A stretch of DNA of 64,000 nucleotides from Promicromonospora umidemergens (GCF_024171995.1 NZ_JAMTCT010000001.1:496001-560000), one strand, 5' to 3'. Counted from the stretch's first letter, positions 1 through 8,947 are shown. Numbers and translations are program-made. The notes: generated by a model not told the origin, from the sequence alone.

Positions 1-1
1 C

Positions 2-76
2 TACGTGCCGCTGCTGGCCTGGGGGCCGCTGCTCGCGGTGCTGACGGTCGCGTACTTCCGGCGCCGGACGGCCTGA
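2..76 (+). CDS. C-terminal end of a membrane protein (5' end outside window)
   Basis: Only the last 24 codons before a TGA are present. They encode one hydrophobic helix (VPLLAWGPLLAVLTVAYF) followed by an Arg-rich tail (RRRTA), a normal C-terminal membrane anchor with a positive-inside end. The family cannot be told from this much. No terminator was noticed between this stop and the next gene. Confidence 0.5.
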   Translation, partial: YVPLLAWGPLLAVLTVAYFRRRTA

Positions 77-181
77 CCGCTCGGCCGGCCACGCTCGAAC
101 GCGCCGGCGGAAGACCGCCCGTCCAAACGACGGCCCACGACCTTCCCGCGGCTGTCGGTGGTGGGCAATAGGGTTGCCCGT

Positions 182-1027
182 GTGACGGATGACGAGCTCC
201 GAGAGATGCTGATTCCCTTTCGTACGCAGGCAGTCGAGGAGGGGTACCCGTGGGAGGACATCGACCCGCTACCGGCTGAAGAGGTGGACCGGTGGATCAG
301 CAACGTCCGGCCGTGCGCGGTTCTCACCGGTGGCGGAGACGGGACGGTCGCGGGCGCGTTCGGCGGGCCGCTGCTGCTGCCCGCGGAGGTCCCGGACCCT
401 GAGTACCCGTACCTCGCGTCCGTCGACCTCGCCGCGCTGCCGAAGGACGCGACGGACCTCCCCCTGCCGCCCGACGGGCTTCTGCTGCTCTTCGCCTCAC
501 TCGATGAGCCGGACGGCGAGGGGAACTACGGCCAGGCCATATATGTCCCGGTCGGCACGCCGGTGGAGGAACGCGACAAGAACACCTGGAAGGGCTACCC
601 CGGCGACGACCACTACCAGAAGATCGTCGACTCCTACCCGCAGGGCGAGCTGAGAGCCAGAACGGAACCGGACCTGCCGTACCACTCACTTCCCGGGTTC
701 CCGAACGCTGAGGAGCTGGTCGCTGTCTGGTGCGACGCCTCTGGCCGGAGCGGGCATCTGCAGGTCGGCGGATACGCGGACCAGGAGGACTCCGACCCGG
801 ACCCGCTGGAACGCCTCGCGAGCAGCGCGGTCCACGAGGTGAAGCGGGGGCGCTGGGGTGACGGTGAGCCGGTGTCGGGCGCCGTCGAGGACTGGGTGCT
901 GCTGGCTCACTGGAACCCGAACATCAGTGGTCGGGAAGGCGCGGACGTGCAGTGGGGAATCCAGCGGGCGGACCTGGAGGCCCGTCGCTTCGACCGCGCC
1001 TTCAGCACCGTCTACTGGAATCCCTGA
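182..1027 (+). CDS. DUF1963 (YwqG-like) protein
   Basis: A 281-residue soluble protein. The body has the alternating hydrophobic and acidic pattern of DUF1963/YwqG: a GGPLLLP turn, LLLFASLDEPDGEGNYGQ, and a C-terminal W-G-I-x-R-x-DL-x-x-x-x-F block that closes these folds. The molecular function of the family is not established. The GTG at 182 is preferred over GTGs at 158 and 161 because a TAGGGT box at 169-174 lies 7 nt before it, the leaderless arrangement seen repeatedly here. It is convergent with glnA, with a shared hairpin between them. The family call is moderately firm; no function is implied. Confidence 0.75.
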   Translation: MTDDELREMLIPFRTQAVEEGYPWEDIDPLPAEEVDRWISNVRPCAVLTGGGDGTVAGAFGGPLLLPAEVPDPEYPYLASVDLAALPKDATDLPLPPDGLLLLFASLDEPDGEGNYGQAIYVPVGTPVEERDKNTWKGYPGDDHYQKIVDSYPQGELRARTEPDLPYHSLPGFPNAEELVAVWCDASGRSGHLQVGGYADQEDSDPDPLERLASSAVHEVKRGRWGDGEPVSGAVEDWVLLAHWNPNISGREGADVQWGIQRADLEARRFDRAFSTVYWNP

Positions 1028-1051
1028 CCGATCCCGGACAGGTCGACACAG

Positions 1052-1105
1052 AAGAGTCCACGCGAGCTGCCACCCGGAAGGTGATCGCAGCTTGCGTGGA
1101 CTCTT
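1052..1105. terminator. Hairpin terminator between DUF1963 gene and glnA
   Basis: A 19-bp stem (arms 1052-1070 and 1087-1105, one G-U pair) with a 16-nt loop lies between two convergent stop codons. It has no clear T tract, as is common in actinobacteria, and could serve both strands. Confidence 0.75.
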
Positions 1106-1160
1106 CGTGGACTACGCGGCCTCGAAAGGCACGTGAGGCCCGGAATCTAGCCGATCAGGC

Positions 1161-2585
1161 TCAGATGTCGTAGTAGAGCTCGAACTCGTGCGGGTGCGGC
1201 CGCAGACGGATCGGGTCGATCTCGTTCTCGCGCTTGTACGCGATCCAGGTCTCGATCAGGTCCTCGGTGAACACGTCACCGGCGGTGAGGTACTCGTGGT
1301 CGGCCTCGAGCGCGTCCAGCACGCCGTCGAGCGACGTCGGCACCTGCGCGATCTGCGCGTGCTCCTCGGGCGGGAGCTCGTACAGGTCCTTGTCGACCGG
1401 GGCCGGCGGCTCGATACGGTTCTTGATGCCGTCCAGGCCGGCCATCAGCATCGCCGAGAACGCCAGGTACGGGTTCGACGACGGGTCCGGCGCGCGGAAC
1501 TCGATGCGCTTCGCCTTCGGGGACGTACCCGTGATCGGGATACGGATCGAGGCGGAGCGGTTACGGGCCGAGTACACGAGGTTCACGGGAGCCTCGAAGC
1601 CCGGCACCAGGCGGTGGTACGAGTTCACCGACGGGTTGGTGAACGCGAGCAGCGACGGCGCGTGCTTGAGCAGGCCGCCGATGTACCAGCGGGCGAGGTC
1701 GGACAGGCCGCCGTAGCCCTTCTCGTCGTAGAAAAGCGGCTCGCCGTTCTTCCAGAGCGACTGGTGCGAGTGCATGCCCGAGCCGTTGTCGCCGAAGACC
1801 GGCTTCGGCATGAACGTGGCCGACTTGCCTGCCTCGAACGCGACGTTCTTGATGACGTACTTGAACTTCATCACGTCGTCCGCCGCGTGCAGCAGGGAGT
1901 TGAACCTGTAGTTGATCTCCTGCTGGCCGGCGGTGCCCACCTCGTGGTGCGCACGCTCGACGGACAGGCCGACCTCGCCGAGGACCTTGACCATGTCGTC
2001 ACGCAGGTCCGCGAAGCGGTCGCTGGGCGAGGTGGGGAAGTAGCCGCCCTTGTAGCGGGTCTTGTACCCGAGGTTGCCACCCTCCTCCACGCGGCCCGTG
2101 TTCCATGCGGCCTCGACGGAGTCGATGGCGTAGAAGCTCTCGTTCGCGGACGTCTTGAAGCGCACGTCGTCGAACACGTAGAACTCTGCCTCGGCACCGA
2201 AGAAGACGGTGTCGGCGATGCCGGTCGACTTCAGGTAGGCCTCGGCCTTGGCCGCGATGTTGCGGGGGTCGCGAGCGTAGGCGTCACCCGTGAACGGGTC
2301 CACGATCGAGAAGTTCACGATCAGCGTCTTCGCCTTGCGGAACGGGTCGACGAACGCCGTCGTGATGTCCGGCACGAGCTTCATGTCGGACTCGTGGATC
2401 GCCTGGAACCCGCGGATGGACGAGCCGTCGAACATGAGGCCCTCGCTGAAGGCGTCCTCGTCGAACTGCTCGACCGGGATGTTGAAGTGCTGCGTGACGC
2501 CCGGCAGATCGATAAACCGGACGTCGACGAACTCCACCCCCTCGTTGCGGGTGAAGGCGATCGCCTCCTCGGCGTTCTTGAACAT
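1161..2585 (-). CDS. glnA: Glutamine synthetase, type I
   Basis: A 474-residue dodecameric type I glutamine synthetase, which condenses ammonia with glutamate using ATP. The length is typical of the family. Visible signatures are the N-terminal DLPG and FDGSSIRGF blocks, [13 protein letters not shown], the NRSASIRIP arginine motif near the active site, and [10 protein letters not shown], whose Tyr402 matches the adenylylation site of the I-beta subtype, so post-translational control by GlnE is likely. The ATG at 2585 has an AAGGAG ribosome binding site at good spacing. A GlnR-type element lies about 110 nt upstream. It appears to be a single-gene transcript ending at the hairpin at 1052-1105. 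Confidence 0.97.
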   Translation of the reverse strand: MFKNAEEAIAFTRNEGVEFVDVRFIDLPGVTQHFNIPVEQFDEDAFSEGLMFDGSSIRGFQAIHESDMKLVPDITTAFVDPFRKAKTLIVNFSIVDPFTGDAYARDPRNIAAKAEAYLKSTGIADTVFFGAEAEFYVFDDVRFKTSANESFYAIDSVEAAWNTGRVEEGGNLGYKTRYKGGYFPTSPSDRFADLRDDMVKVLGEVGLSVERAHHEVGTAGQQEINYRFNSLLHAADDVMKFKYVIKNVAFEAGKSATFMPKPVFGDNGSGMHSHQSLWKNGEPLFYDEKGYGGLSDLARWYIGGLLKHAPSLLAFTNPSVNSYHRLVPGFEAPVNLVYSARNRSASIRIPITGTSPKAKRIEFRAPDPSSNPYLAFSAMLMAGLDGIKNRIEPPAPVDKDLYELPPEEHAQIAQVPTSLDGVLDALEADHEYLTAGDVFTEDLIETWIAYKRENEIDPIRLRPHPHEFELYYDI

Positions 2586-2691
2586 CTGCGCTCCTTGCTC
2601 GCTCGATAAGTTCAGGGGGAGTCCGTCGGGACCATGCCGTGACGAACTGGGGCACGGTCGCTTGGGATCGCCATGAACCTATGGGCAGGTG

Positions 2692-2707
2692 GTTTCTCTT
2701 TGGTTAC
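2692..2707 (-). promoter_or_regulatory. Putative GlnR binding half-site upstream of glnA
   Basis: Read on the glnA strand the bases are GTAAC-n6-GAAAC, which match one a/b box pair of the actinobacterial GlnR operator (gTnAC-n6-GaAAc). A more degenerate GAAAC and GCAAC pair sits just upstream on the same strand, as expected for the second half. It lies 107-122 nt before the ATG. Nitrogen control by GlnR is inferred from this match only. Confidence 0.6.
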
Positions 2708-2858
2708 CGGTTGTTGCCGGGATGTTTCTCGGATCTCTCGGCCGCGTCATCCCGGGGAGATGTGCTGGTAGCGGCCCTGCCAGCGCTGCTTCAGAGTGCC
2801 AGAAGTCACAGCGCCGGGCCGGGCGGCGTCCGTCCATCGGACGAATGTGGACAGGCAA

Positions 2859-2890
2859 AGAGGGCGCCTTCAGTGAGCAAGGCGCCCTCT
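2859..2890 (-). terminator. Terminator after the DUF4191 gene
   Basis: A perfect 12-bp inverted repeat (2859-2870 and 2879-2890, 8-nt loop) lies 43 nt after the DUF4191 stop. A short TTTG follows on the minus strand. Confidence 0.75.
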
Positions 2891-2933
2891 CACCATGGTC
2901 GACCGTTGGGCGCCGGTCGGCGGCGCCGGCTGG

Positions 2934-3677
2934 TCAGCGCCCGCGCATGCCCTTGCGGTCGGGGCGGGCGCGGGTCGGGTCGATGCCCTTGGGGATCGGC
3001 AGCTTGACGCCGCCGATGGCCTTGAGGCGCTTGGCGACCTCGGAGACCTCGGCCCTGGTCAGGGTCGACTTCAGCCGGGAGACGGCGCGCGCCACCTTGG
3101 TGAGCGGCACCTGCCCCTCGCCGTCGCCGCACTGGATCAGGGTGACCGGCACGTTGGACAGGATGCGGCTGACCTTCTTGCGCTCCTGCTCGAGCAGGCG
3201 GCCGACCCGGTGGGGCGGCCCCTCGGAGACGAGCACCACACCGGCCTTGCCGACGCCCCGGAACACGAAGTCCTGGTTGCGCGCGTCGACCGCTACGGGC
3301 TCGTCCTCGAAGGTCCAGCCCCCACGGACGGTGCCGAGCGCGGCGCGTGCGGCACCGGGCTGGCCGGCGATCTGTGTGTAGGCCGCGGTCTCCGCGCTGC
3401 GGGACAGCACGAACATGGCCGCGAGCACGCCGAACGGCACGCCGATGACCAGTGCGTAGACCCACGGGCCTGCCAGGACGCCGATGAGCAGCGCTACCGC
3501 AACGACCCCGACGAACGCGGCGAGCATCCACCACGTGACGAGCGGGTTCTGCTTGCGGGTCATCTTGTAGACGTCCCACAGCTGGTGATACCAGCGGCGC
3601 TTCTTGGGCTTCTTCTGCTTGGCGGCAGACGCTGCTACATCGTTGCGCGCGTCGCCCCCGGACGAGGTTCGGGCCAT
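2934..3677 (-). CDS. DUF4191 integral membrane protein
   Basis: A 247-residue actinobacterial membrane protein of unknown function. It begins with a Lys/Arg-rich cytoplasmic stretch (KKPKKRRWYHQLWDVYKMTRK), then two adjacent membrane helices at about 47-69 and 72-92, then a basic cytoplasmic domain. The family is normally found beside lipA, as here, but no direct role in lipoylation has been shown to my knowledge. An in-frame TTG at 3686 is possible, but the ATG at 3677 has a TAGAAT -10 box (3686-3691 on the plus strand) 8 nt upstream, which supports a leaderless start. It lies 42 nt after lipA on the same strand. Confidence 0.88.
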   Translation of the reverse strand: MARTSSGGDARNDVAASAAKQKKPKKRRWYHQLWDVYKMTRKQNPLVTWWMLAAFVGVVAVALLIGVLAGPWVYALVIGVPFGVLAAMFVLSRSAETAAYTQIAGQPGAARAALGTVRGGWTFEDEPVAVDARNQDFVFRGVGKAGVVLVSEGPPHRVGRLLEQERKKVSRILSNVPVTLIQCGDGEGQVPLTKVARAVSRLKSTLTRAEVSEVAKRLKAIGGVKLPIPKGIDPTRARPDRKGMRGR

Positions 3678-3719
3678 GGTCGTCAATTCTAGTGTGCTGC
3701 GGACGGACTGGGTGCCGGA

Positions 3720-4721
3720 TCAGCGGGCCAGCAGGCTCGCCGCCTCCTGACGGGAGGTGGTCGTCTGTGCGAGGTGCGACAGCGCCTCGGGGATGGGACG
3801 GCCGTACTTGGTCATCGCCTGGCCCCACAGGCGGCCCGCGCGGTACGACGAACGCACCAGCGGCCCAGCCATGACGCCGAGGAAGCCGATCTCCTCAGCG
3901 GTCTCGGACAGCTCCACGAACTCCTCCGGCCGCACCCAGCGGTCCACCGGGTGGTGGCGCAGGGAGGGTCGCAGGTACTGCGTGATCGTGATGAGGTCGC
4001 AACCGGCGTCGTGCAGGTCCTGCAGGGCCTGCTTGACCTCGTCGATGGTCTCGCCCATGCCGAGGATCAGGTTCGACTTGGTGACCAGTCCGGCGTCCTG
4101 GGCACGGGTGATCACGGAGAGCGACCGCTCGTACGTGAACGCGGGCCGGATCTGCTTGAAGATGCGCGGCACGGTCTCGACGTTGTGCGCGAGCACCTCG
4201 GGCCGGGACTCGTTGACGGCGTCGAGCAGCTCGGGGATGGCGTTGAAGTCCGGGATCAGCAGCTCGACGCCGGTGCCCGGGTTGAGCGCGTGGATCTGCC
4301 GGACCGTCTCGGCGTAGAGCCAGGCTCCGCCGTCGGCCAGGTCGTCGCGGGCCACGCCCGTGACCGTCGAGTACTTCAGACCCATGGTCCGCACGGACTC
4401 CGCGACGCGACGCGGCTCGTCCTTGTCGAAGTCGGCGGGCTTGCCGGTGTCGATCTGGCAGAAGTCGCAGCGGCGCGTGCACTGGTCACCGCCGATGAGG
4501 AAGGTCGCCTCACGGTCCTCCCAACACTCGAAGATGTTGGGACAGCCGGCCTCCTCGCACACCGTGTGCAGGCCCTCGCCCTTGACGAGAGACTTCATGT
4601 CGCGGTACTCGGGGCCCATCACCGCCCGGGTCTTGATCCAGTCGGGCTTCTTCTCGATGGGTGTAGCCGAGTTGCGCGCTTCGATGCGCAACATGCGTCG
4701 GCCTTCAGGTGCGATGGTCAC
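3720..4721 (-). CDS. lipA: Lipoyl synthase (radical SAM)
   Basis: A 333-residue radical SAM enzyme that inserts two sulfurs into protein-bound octanoyl groups. Both [4Fe-4S] clusters are accounted for: the auxiliary cluster cysteines C55, C60 and C66, and the radical SAM CxxxCxxC at C81, C85 and C88. The C-terminal RSSYRAG block, which carries the family's conserved Ser, is also present. The start is a GTG with a GAGAGGA ribosome binding site. It follows lipB by 94 nt on the same strand, so octanoyl transfer and sulfur insertion are probably expressed together. Its products are the lipoyl domains of complexes such as the SucB encoded in this window. Confidence 0.97.
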   Translation of the reverse strand: MTIAPEGRRMLRIEARNSATPIEKKPDWIKTRAVMGPEYRDMKSLVKGEGLHTVCEEAGCPNIFECWEDREATFLIGGDQCTRRCDFCQIDTGKPADFDKDEPRRVAESVRTMGLKYSTVTGVARDDLADGGAWLYAETVRQIHALNPGTGVELLIPDFNAIPELLDAVNESRPEVLAHNVETVPRIFKQIRPAFTYERSLSVITRAQDAGLVTKSNLILGMGETIDEVKQALQDLHDAGCDLITITQYLRPSLRHHPVDRWVRPEEFVELSETAEEIGFLGVMAGPLVRSSYRAGRLWGQAMTKYGRPIPEALSHLAQTTTSRQEAASLLAR

Positions 4722-4815
4722 GCAGTTTCCTCTCCCAGTTCAGCGGGTTGTGCCGAGCCTATGCCGGGGCTGCCCGCGTGTGCGCGGTCAGCCCGGTGGT
4801 GGTCAGTGGTGTTGG

Positions 4816-5532
4816 TCACGCCGTCGCCGCGACCGTTCCGGGCAGGTGCTCGGCCGGCACGACGGACGGCGTCTCGCCGCGGGCCAGCAGCGGCGTCAGA
4901 CGTTCGACCAGGGCCGCCTCCAGCAGCGGCCGGACGTCGTCGACGGTGACGCGTCGGCCGAGCTCGGCCGTGAGGGACGTGACGTCGGCGTCGTCGGCCG
5001 GGATGCCGCAGGGGACGATGTGGTCGAACGCAACCAGGTCGGCGTCGCAGTTCAGGGCCAGGCCGTGCATGGTGACGCCCTTGGCGACGCGCGCGCCGAT
5101 GGCGCACACCTTGCGCTCCAGCCGCGGTGCTGGGGCGTCGGGGGAGTCGGCGGCGACCCACACGCCGGAGCGCCCCTCGACCCGCATGGTGTCGACGCCG
5201 AACGCCGTGCACACGTCCATCACCGCCTGCTCCAGCGTGCGGACGTACTCGACGACGTCGAACGGCTTGGCCAGCTTGACGATCGGGTAGGCCACGATCT
5301 GGCCCGGCCCGTGCCACGTGATCTTGCCGCCGCGGTCGACCTTGATGACCTCGGTGCCGTCAGTGGGGTACTCGTCGCGGCGCGTGCGTGCGCCCGCGGT
5401 GTAGACCGAGGCGTGCTCGAGGAAGAAGACCGTGTCGGCCGAGTCCTCGGAACGGACCGACTCGTGTGTGCTGCGCTGCAGGTCCCAGCCCTCGTGGTAC
5501 CCGATGTGCCCGGTGAGGTGGCGGATGTCCAT
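4816..5532 (-). CDS. lipB: Octanoyltransferase (lipoyl(octanoyl) transferase)
   Basis: A 238-residue enzyme that moves octanoate from acyl-ACP to lipoyl domains. Family marks are RRGGKITWHGPGQ-type substrate loop residues, K141 in RKVCAIG (the catalytic Lys) and C175 in VPCGIP (the acyl-accepting Cys). The longer ORF would add 12 Arg/Pro-rich residues from 5568. The ATG at 5532 is chosen because a TAGGGT box (5540-5545 on the plus strand) stands 7 nt upstream and because the protein then begins MDIRHL, the expected first strand. It is first in the lipB-lipA unit. Confidence 0.95.
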   Translation of the reverse strand: MDIRHLTGHIGYHEGWDLQRSTHESVRSEDSADTVFFLEHASVYTAGARTRRDEYPTDGTEVIKVDRGGKITWHGPGQIVAYPIVKLAKPFDVVEYVRTLEQAVMDVCTAFGVDTMRVEGRSGVWVAADSPDAPAPRLERKVCAIGARVAKGVTMHGLALNCDADLVAFDHIVPCGIPADDADVTSLTAELGRRVTVDDVRPLLEAALVERLTPLLARGETPSVVPAEHLPGTVAATA

Positions 5533-5622
5533 GCCAGTCACCCTACGTCCGCGCGGTGGCGGGGTCACCGGGTCACCGGGCCGGCGGGCTGGTGGGTCGG
5601 CCGGTCGGCCGGCGCTGACCCG

Positions 5623-5685
5623 GGTTCAGCAGGCGCGAGGCGACCACTCTGGGCCCGATAGTGGTTCCCGTCCGCCTGCTGAACC
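5623..5685. repeat. 63-bp hairpin repeat, copy 1
   Basis: Perfect 13-bp terminal inverted repeats (ggttcagcaggcg / cgcctgctgaacc) enclose an inner stem (accact / agtggt). A second copy of exactly 63 bp is at 6822-6884, with the same outer arm and the same ggcgacc block but a different inner stem. The pair brackets the AbiEi/DUF559-like gene. It resembles a REP/MITE-type element; a terminator role for the neighbouring gene is also possible. Confidence 0.8.
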
Positions 5686-5699
5686 AACCTCAGCACCGA

Positions 5700-6698
5700 T
5701 CAGAGGGGGATGGGGGTGGCCGGCAGGGGTGGGTGGGGGTGGGGGAGGCCGCCCAGCTCTGTGATGTGGGCGGCCACGACGGCCCCGATGCCTCCCGGCC
5801 GGTCGTTGTCCGTTGGCTTGAAGCGCAGCAGCACGATTCGGTCGGTCGCCAGCAGCCGGTTCTGGCGGGGCGCGTCCTTGACGAGCGCCTCGTGGGTCGA
5901 GTGTGGCGCGACGCCGTCGATCTCGACCACGAGCCACCGACCGTCACGCAGGAGCCAGCCGAGGTCGCAGCGGCCCAAAAAGCGTCCGTCCTTGTGAAAC
6001 ACGACCTGGGTGCGATCCGGCGGGACCCCGTGGTCGAGGCAGGAGAGGCGGGCGAAGGTCTCGGCAGGGGACTCGTCGTTGCCGTCCGCGAGATCGATCC
6101 AGCCGAGCGCCGGCCCCGCGTCTCGTCGTCGGCGCAGCAGCCGGCGCACCTTGACGAGTCCGGCCCGGCTGATCTTCCGCCTGTTCAGGGCGCTGCTGAG
6201 AACAGCGACGGCGTGGTCCCGGGACAGACCCGGCAGCGCCTGGGCGAGGGCGTGCTCGATCTTCGCGATGCGCCAGCTGCCGTACCGCTCGGATGCGAAG
6301 CTGCCGTACTGGCGCACGATCACGCCGTCCAGTCCTCTGTGCCGGACGCCCCGAGGGTACGAGACCTCTGGATCGATGTGACGGGGGAGGCCGGCGACAC
6401 CATGCAGTGCGAGCGCGGCGGCTCCGACCGCGGCCGTCCCTGGCTGGACGAGCATGCCCTTGACCGCTGACCGCCGCCGGATGTGGTCGAAGTAGTCGTC
6501 CCGGACCCTCGTCGACGGCGGGGTGGGATCCGTGTCGACGACCCGGTTGCCCTCGCGGCGCCAGACGCCGTCCCGGACGAGCCGTTGGATCCGACGTCGA
6601 TCGACGCCGAGCGCATGGCACTGGTGCACCGAGAGGAGCCCTTCCTGCTGGGCGGCGAGCTTGGTCACCGCAGGAGGGACCGGGCTGAGGGGACGCAT
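5700..6698 (-). CDS. AbiEi-antitoxin-like winged helix plus DUF559/Vsr-like nuclease fold protein
   Basis: A 332-residue protein. Residues about 10-60 (KLAAQQEGLLSVHQCHALGVDRRRIQRLVRDG) form the winged helix of the AbiEi antitoxin domain class. The C-terminal half has a DUF559-type PD-(D/E)XK skeleton: ESPAET, then GRCDLGWLL, then WLVVEIDG, giving the E...D...ExD pattern. Such proteins are numerous in actinobacteria, and no function has been proven. No AbiEii-like nucleotidyltransferase partner is adjacent, so a working type IV toxin-antitoxin pair is not supported. The ATG at 6698 is the first in frame and begins the winged-helix domain. The gene lies between two 63-bp hairpin repeats. Confidence 0.75.
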   Translation of the reverse strand: MRPLSPVPPAVTKLAAQQEGLLSVHQCHALGVDRRRIQRLVRDGVWRREGNRVVDTDPTPPSTRVRDDYFDHIRRRSAVKGMLVQPGTAAVGAAALALHGVAGLPRHIDPEVSYPRGVRHRGLDGVIVRQYGSFASERYGSWRIAKIEHALAQALPGLSRDHAVAVLSSALNRRKISRAGLVKVRRLLRRRRDAGPALGWIDLADGNDESPAETFARLSCLDHGVPPDRTQVVFHKDGRFLGRCDLGWLLRDGRWLVVEIDGVAPHSTHEALVKDAPRQNRLLATDRIVLLRFKPTDNDRPGGIGAVVAAHITELGGLPHPHPPLPATPIPL

Positions 6699-6821
6699 GC
6701 CCGGATCAGATCACCGCAATGCCTGCCGTCGTCGCCGCGGTCGTCGAGGCTGTGCACAACCGTGCCGAGGACGGCGCTGTGGTCGCGCTCGCGACGGTGC
6801 GCCCGACACACTCTTGACTGA

Positions 6822-6884
6822 GGTTCAGCAGGCGTGAGGCGACCGTTTTGGACCTTGTCATGGTCCGCAACAGCCTGCTGAACC
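6822..6884. repeat. 63-bp hairpin repeat, copy 2
   Basis: Arms are ggttcagcaggcg and agcctgctgaacc, with 12 of 13 positions complementary and an inner stem ggacc / ggtcc. Length and outer arms match copy 1 at 5623-5685. It lies between the start of the AbiEi/DUF559 gene and the end of the HNH gene. Confidence 0.8.
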
Positions 6885-6909
6885 AGAGTCAGCAGCGCCG
6901 CAGCGCCGC

Positions 6910-7623
6910 TCAGGAGGCCGGGAGGGGTTCCGCGGGGCAGCTCGTCAGGACGTCCTCCATGGCGTCGCGCTCCGCGGGCGTGACCCACAGCTCGTACTTG
7001 GCCTTGACCGCGACCTGCCGGGCGACGTACTCGCAGCGGTAGGCCTGGTTCTCGGGCAGCCACTCGGCGGCGTCCTTCGCGCCCTTGCCCATGTTCGCCG
7101 GACCGTCGGACGCCACCAGGTTGAGCGGGTCGTTGGCGATCTCGATGCGCTCGGGCCGGTCCAGGTCCGCCGCGCCGGTGGTCCAGGCGTTCATGAGCGC
7201 CACCACGTGGTCGATCTGCACGTCGCTGGAGTTCTCCCCGCGCACGAACGCGATGCTCTCGCCCGTGTACGGGTCGTCGAGCGTCCCTGACGCCACCTCG
7301 CACGTGTCGCCGGGGGACAGCTCGTAGTCCTCGAGGTCTCGCTGGAGCATGTCGTTCCGGGTGTCGCAGCCGTTGTCGTCGGCGTCCTGCCAGGCGCTGC
7401 CGAAGTCGGCCTCGCGGTCGTAGCCGTCCTCGGTGGCGGCGTCCTGCACCGTGAGCGAGTCGAGCGTCGCGAGCGCCGAGCCCTCGGCGCCTTCTGCGGG
7501 GGCCACGTCGTCGCCAAGGGACTTGAGGACGAAGTTGCCAGCGAGCACCAGTGCCGCGACGGCGACGAGCACGAGCTGGAGGGCCTTGCGGGTCTGGCTG
7601 GACTTCTTGGCTGTGGCGGACAC
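6910..7623 (-). CDS. Membrane-anchored or secreted HNH nuclease (DUF1524/GmrSD C-terminal type)
   Basis: A 237-residue protein with one hydrophobic segment near residues 13-31, then an extracytoplasmic domain. The nuclease core is VQIDHVVAL, followed by ANDPLNLVASDGPANMGKGAKDAAEWLPEN and YRCEYVARQVAVKAKYELWV, the HNH signature of the DUF1524 family common in actinobacterial exported nucleases. Two cysteines in the N-terminal half and two near the C-terminus suit disulfides outside the cell. The GTG at 7623 is chosen because it gives a proper signal anchor; CAGAAT lies 9 nt upstream. A role in extracellular DNA degradation or nutrient recovery is inference. Confidence 0.82.
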   Translation of the reverse strand: MSATAKKSSQTRKALQLVLVAVAALVLAGNFVLKSLGDDVAPAEGAEGSALATLDSLTVQDAATEDGYDREADFGSAWQDADDNGCDTRNDMLQRDLEDYELSPGDTCEVASGTLDDPYTGESIAFVRGENSSDVQIDHVVALMNAWTTGAADLDRPERIEIANDPLNLVASDGPANMGKGAKDAAEWLPENQAYRCEYVARQVAVKAKYELWVTPAERDAMEDVLTSCPAEPLPAS

Positions 7624-7788
7624 GAGCCCCTCATTCTGTCGGCCGGTGTGGTCCGGACGCACTTGGCCGGAACCGCTAAGAACGTGCGAAAAGTACCTGT
7701 TGCCCCAGTCTGCCAGAATCGGGTTACGGCGGTTAACCCCCTGACCAGTGGTCTCGCGTCGGCGCGCCCAGCGGGGCACCATGGGGCC

Positions 7789-8874
7789 ATGGCTCTTCGG
7801 ATCGGAATTGTCGGCTACGGGGGTGCGGGCAGGCAGATCCATGCCCGCCTGGCGCGAGCAGCGGGAATGACGGTGACAGCCGTCGTCGCACGAGACTCCG
7901 GACGGCGCGTCCAGGCGGTCGGTGACTGGCCGGGCGCGCGCCTGTTCAACGACCTTCCGTCGATGCTGCTGGAGCCCGGGCTCTACGACCTGGTGGTCAT
8001 CGCCAGCCCCTCGTCGTTGCACGCCGAGCACGCCGACGCAGTGTCCGTGGCAGGCAAGCCGTTCGTGCTCGACAAGCCGATTGCGACCACCGCGGCGGAG
8101 GCACGGCGGGTGGTGAGCGCGGCGTCGTCGTCGGGCACGCCGTTCACCGTGTTCCACAACCGGCGCTGGGACCCCGAGCAGCTCACCCTCGCGGCCCTGC
8201 TGGACCGGGGCGACCTCGGCAAGGTGCACACCTTCGAGCGGCACTGGGAGCGGTGGCGACCCAAACCGCAGCAGCGGTGGAAGGAGAACGACACCGTGGG
8301 CGGCGGGCTCCTGCTCGACCTTGGCCCCCACCTCGTGGACTCGGCGACCCAGCTGTTCGGTCCGGTCGTCGCGGTCTACGCGGAGACGCGGGCACTCTCG
8401 ACGCCCACCGAGGACGACGTGTTCCTCGTGCTGCACCACGCGGCTCCCGGCAGCCGGCCCGGTGTCGTCCAAGGGCGAGCCGCCGCCGACGTCCTGTTCG
8501 GTGGGGGTCCACCGGCCACGGGCGTGGTCTCCCGCCTCTGGGCCGGCTCCCTCGTCGGTGCGCCAGGACCCCGTACGCGCGTACTCGGCGACGGCGGCGC
8601 CTACCTCGTGAACTCGTTCGAGGGCGACGCGTCGCCCTTCGACGTGCTCGACGGCGAACAGCCAGAGGGCACCCACGGCTGGCTCGTACGCGGCAGGGAG
8701 CGGACGGCGGTGGCGCAGCCGCGCGGCGGGCACGCGGACTTCTACACGGCGGTCGCCGAGTGGCTGGCCGGTGAGGCAGAGGTCCCGGTCGACCCCGCCG
8801 ACGCCGTCCGGACCGCTGAGGTGCTGGACGCCGCCCGGAGGTCCGCAAAGGAGGGGCGACTCATCGACGTATGA
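7789..8874 (+). CDS. Gfo/Idh/MocA family NAD(P)-dependent oxidoreductase
   Basis: A 361-residue two-domain dehydrogenase. The N-terminal Rossmann motif is GIVGYGGAGRQIHARL, and the LDKPIATT block supplies the EKP-like catalytic Lys region. The C-terminal half carries the GGGLLLDLGPHLVDSA strand-turn and its conserved His, usual for sugar or inositol dehydrogenases. The substrate cannot be read from sequence. The ATG at 7789 begins MALRIGIVGYG, which fits the first beta strand, although no strong ribosome binding site is visible. It is divergent from the HNH gene. Confidence 0.9.
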   Translation: MALRIGIVGYGGAGRQIHARLARAAGMTVTAVVARDSGRRVQAVGDWPGARLFNDLPSMLLEPGLYDLVVIASPSSLHAEHADAVSVAGKPFVLDKPIATTAAEARRVVSAASSSGTPFTVFHNRRWDPEQLTLAALLDRGDLGKVHTFERHWERWRPKPQQRWKENDTVGGGLLLDLGPHLVDSATQLFGPVVAVYAETRALSTPTEDDVFLVLHHAAPGSRPGVVQGRAAADVLFGGGPPATGVVSRLWAGSLVGAPGPRTRVLGDGGAYLVNSFEGDASPFDVLDGEQPEGTHGWLVRGRERTAVAQPRGGHADFYTAVAEWLAGEAEVPVDPADAVRTAEVLDAARRSAKEGRLIDV

Positions 8875-8947
8875 GCCGCCGACACCACCGCCGGGACGAA
8901 TCTGCGCTCGGGCGGCTCACCCACAGGGCGCCGGATTCAGCAAATCC

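Larger units (their letters stand above)
2586..2933. other. glnA upstream region (348 bp without a gene)
   Basis: No credible coding sequence is seen. The stretch holds the glnA ribosome binding site, a GlnR-like element at 2692-2707 and the DUF4191 terminator at 2859-2890. The glnA -10/-35 boxes could not be assigned with confidence. Confidence 0.6.

Noticed and set aside
1188-2609. Long plus-strand ORF (473 codons) opposite glnA
   Set aside because: Its product is dominated by Arg, Val, Leu and His, as expected for the antisense of a high-GC gene, and glnA is certain. Similar long shadows occur opposite sucB, pepA, qcrB, Z1, DUF499 and the methyltransferase.
5700-6698. Complete AbiE type IV toxin-antitoxin system
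   Set aside because: Only an AbiEi-like winged helix is present, fused to a DUF559-type fold. No AbiEii nucleotidyltransferase is adjacent.
5623-6884. Insertion sequence bounded by the 63-bp repeats
   Set aside because: The enclosed gene has no transposase motif, the repeats are internally palindromic rather than IS ends, and no target duplication was found.
7624-8733. N-terminal extension of the HNH nuclease reading to 607 residues
   Set aside because: The extension is antisense to the Gfo/Idh gene and has no domain; the GTG at 7623 gives a signal-anchored protein of normal length.
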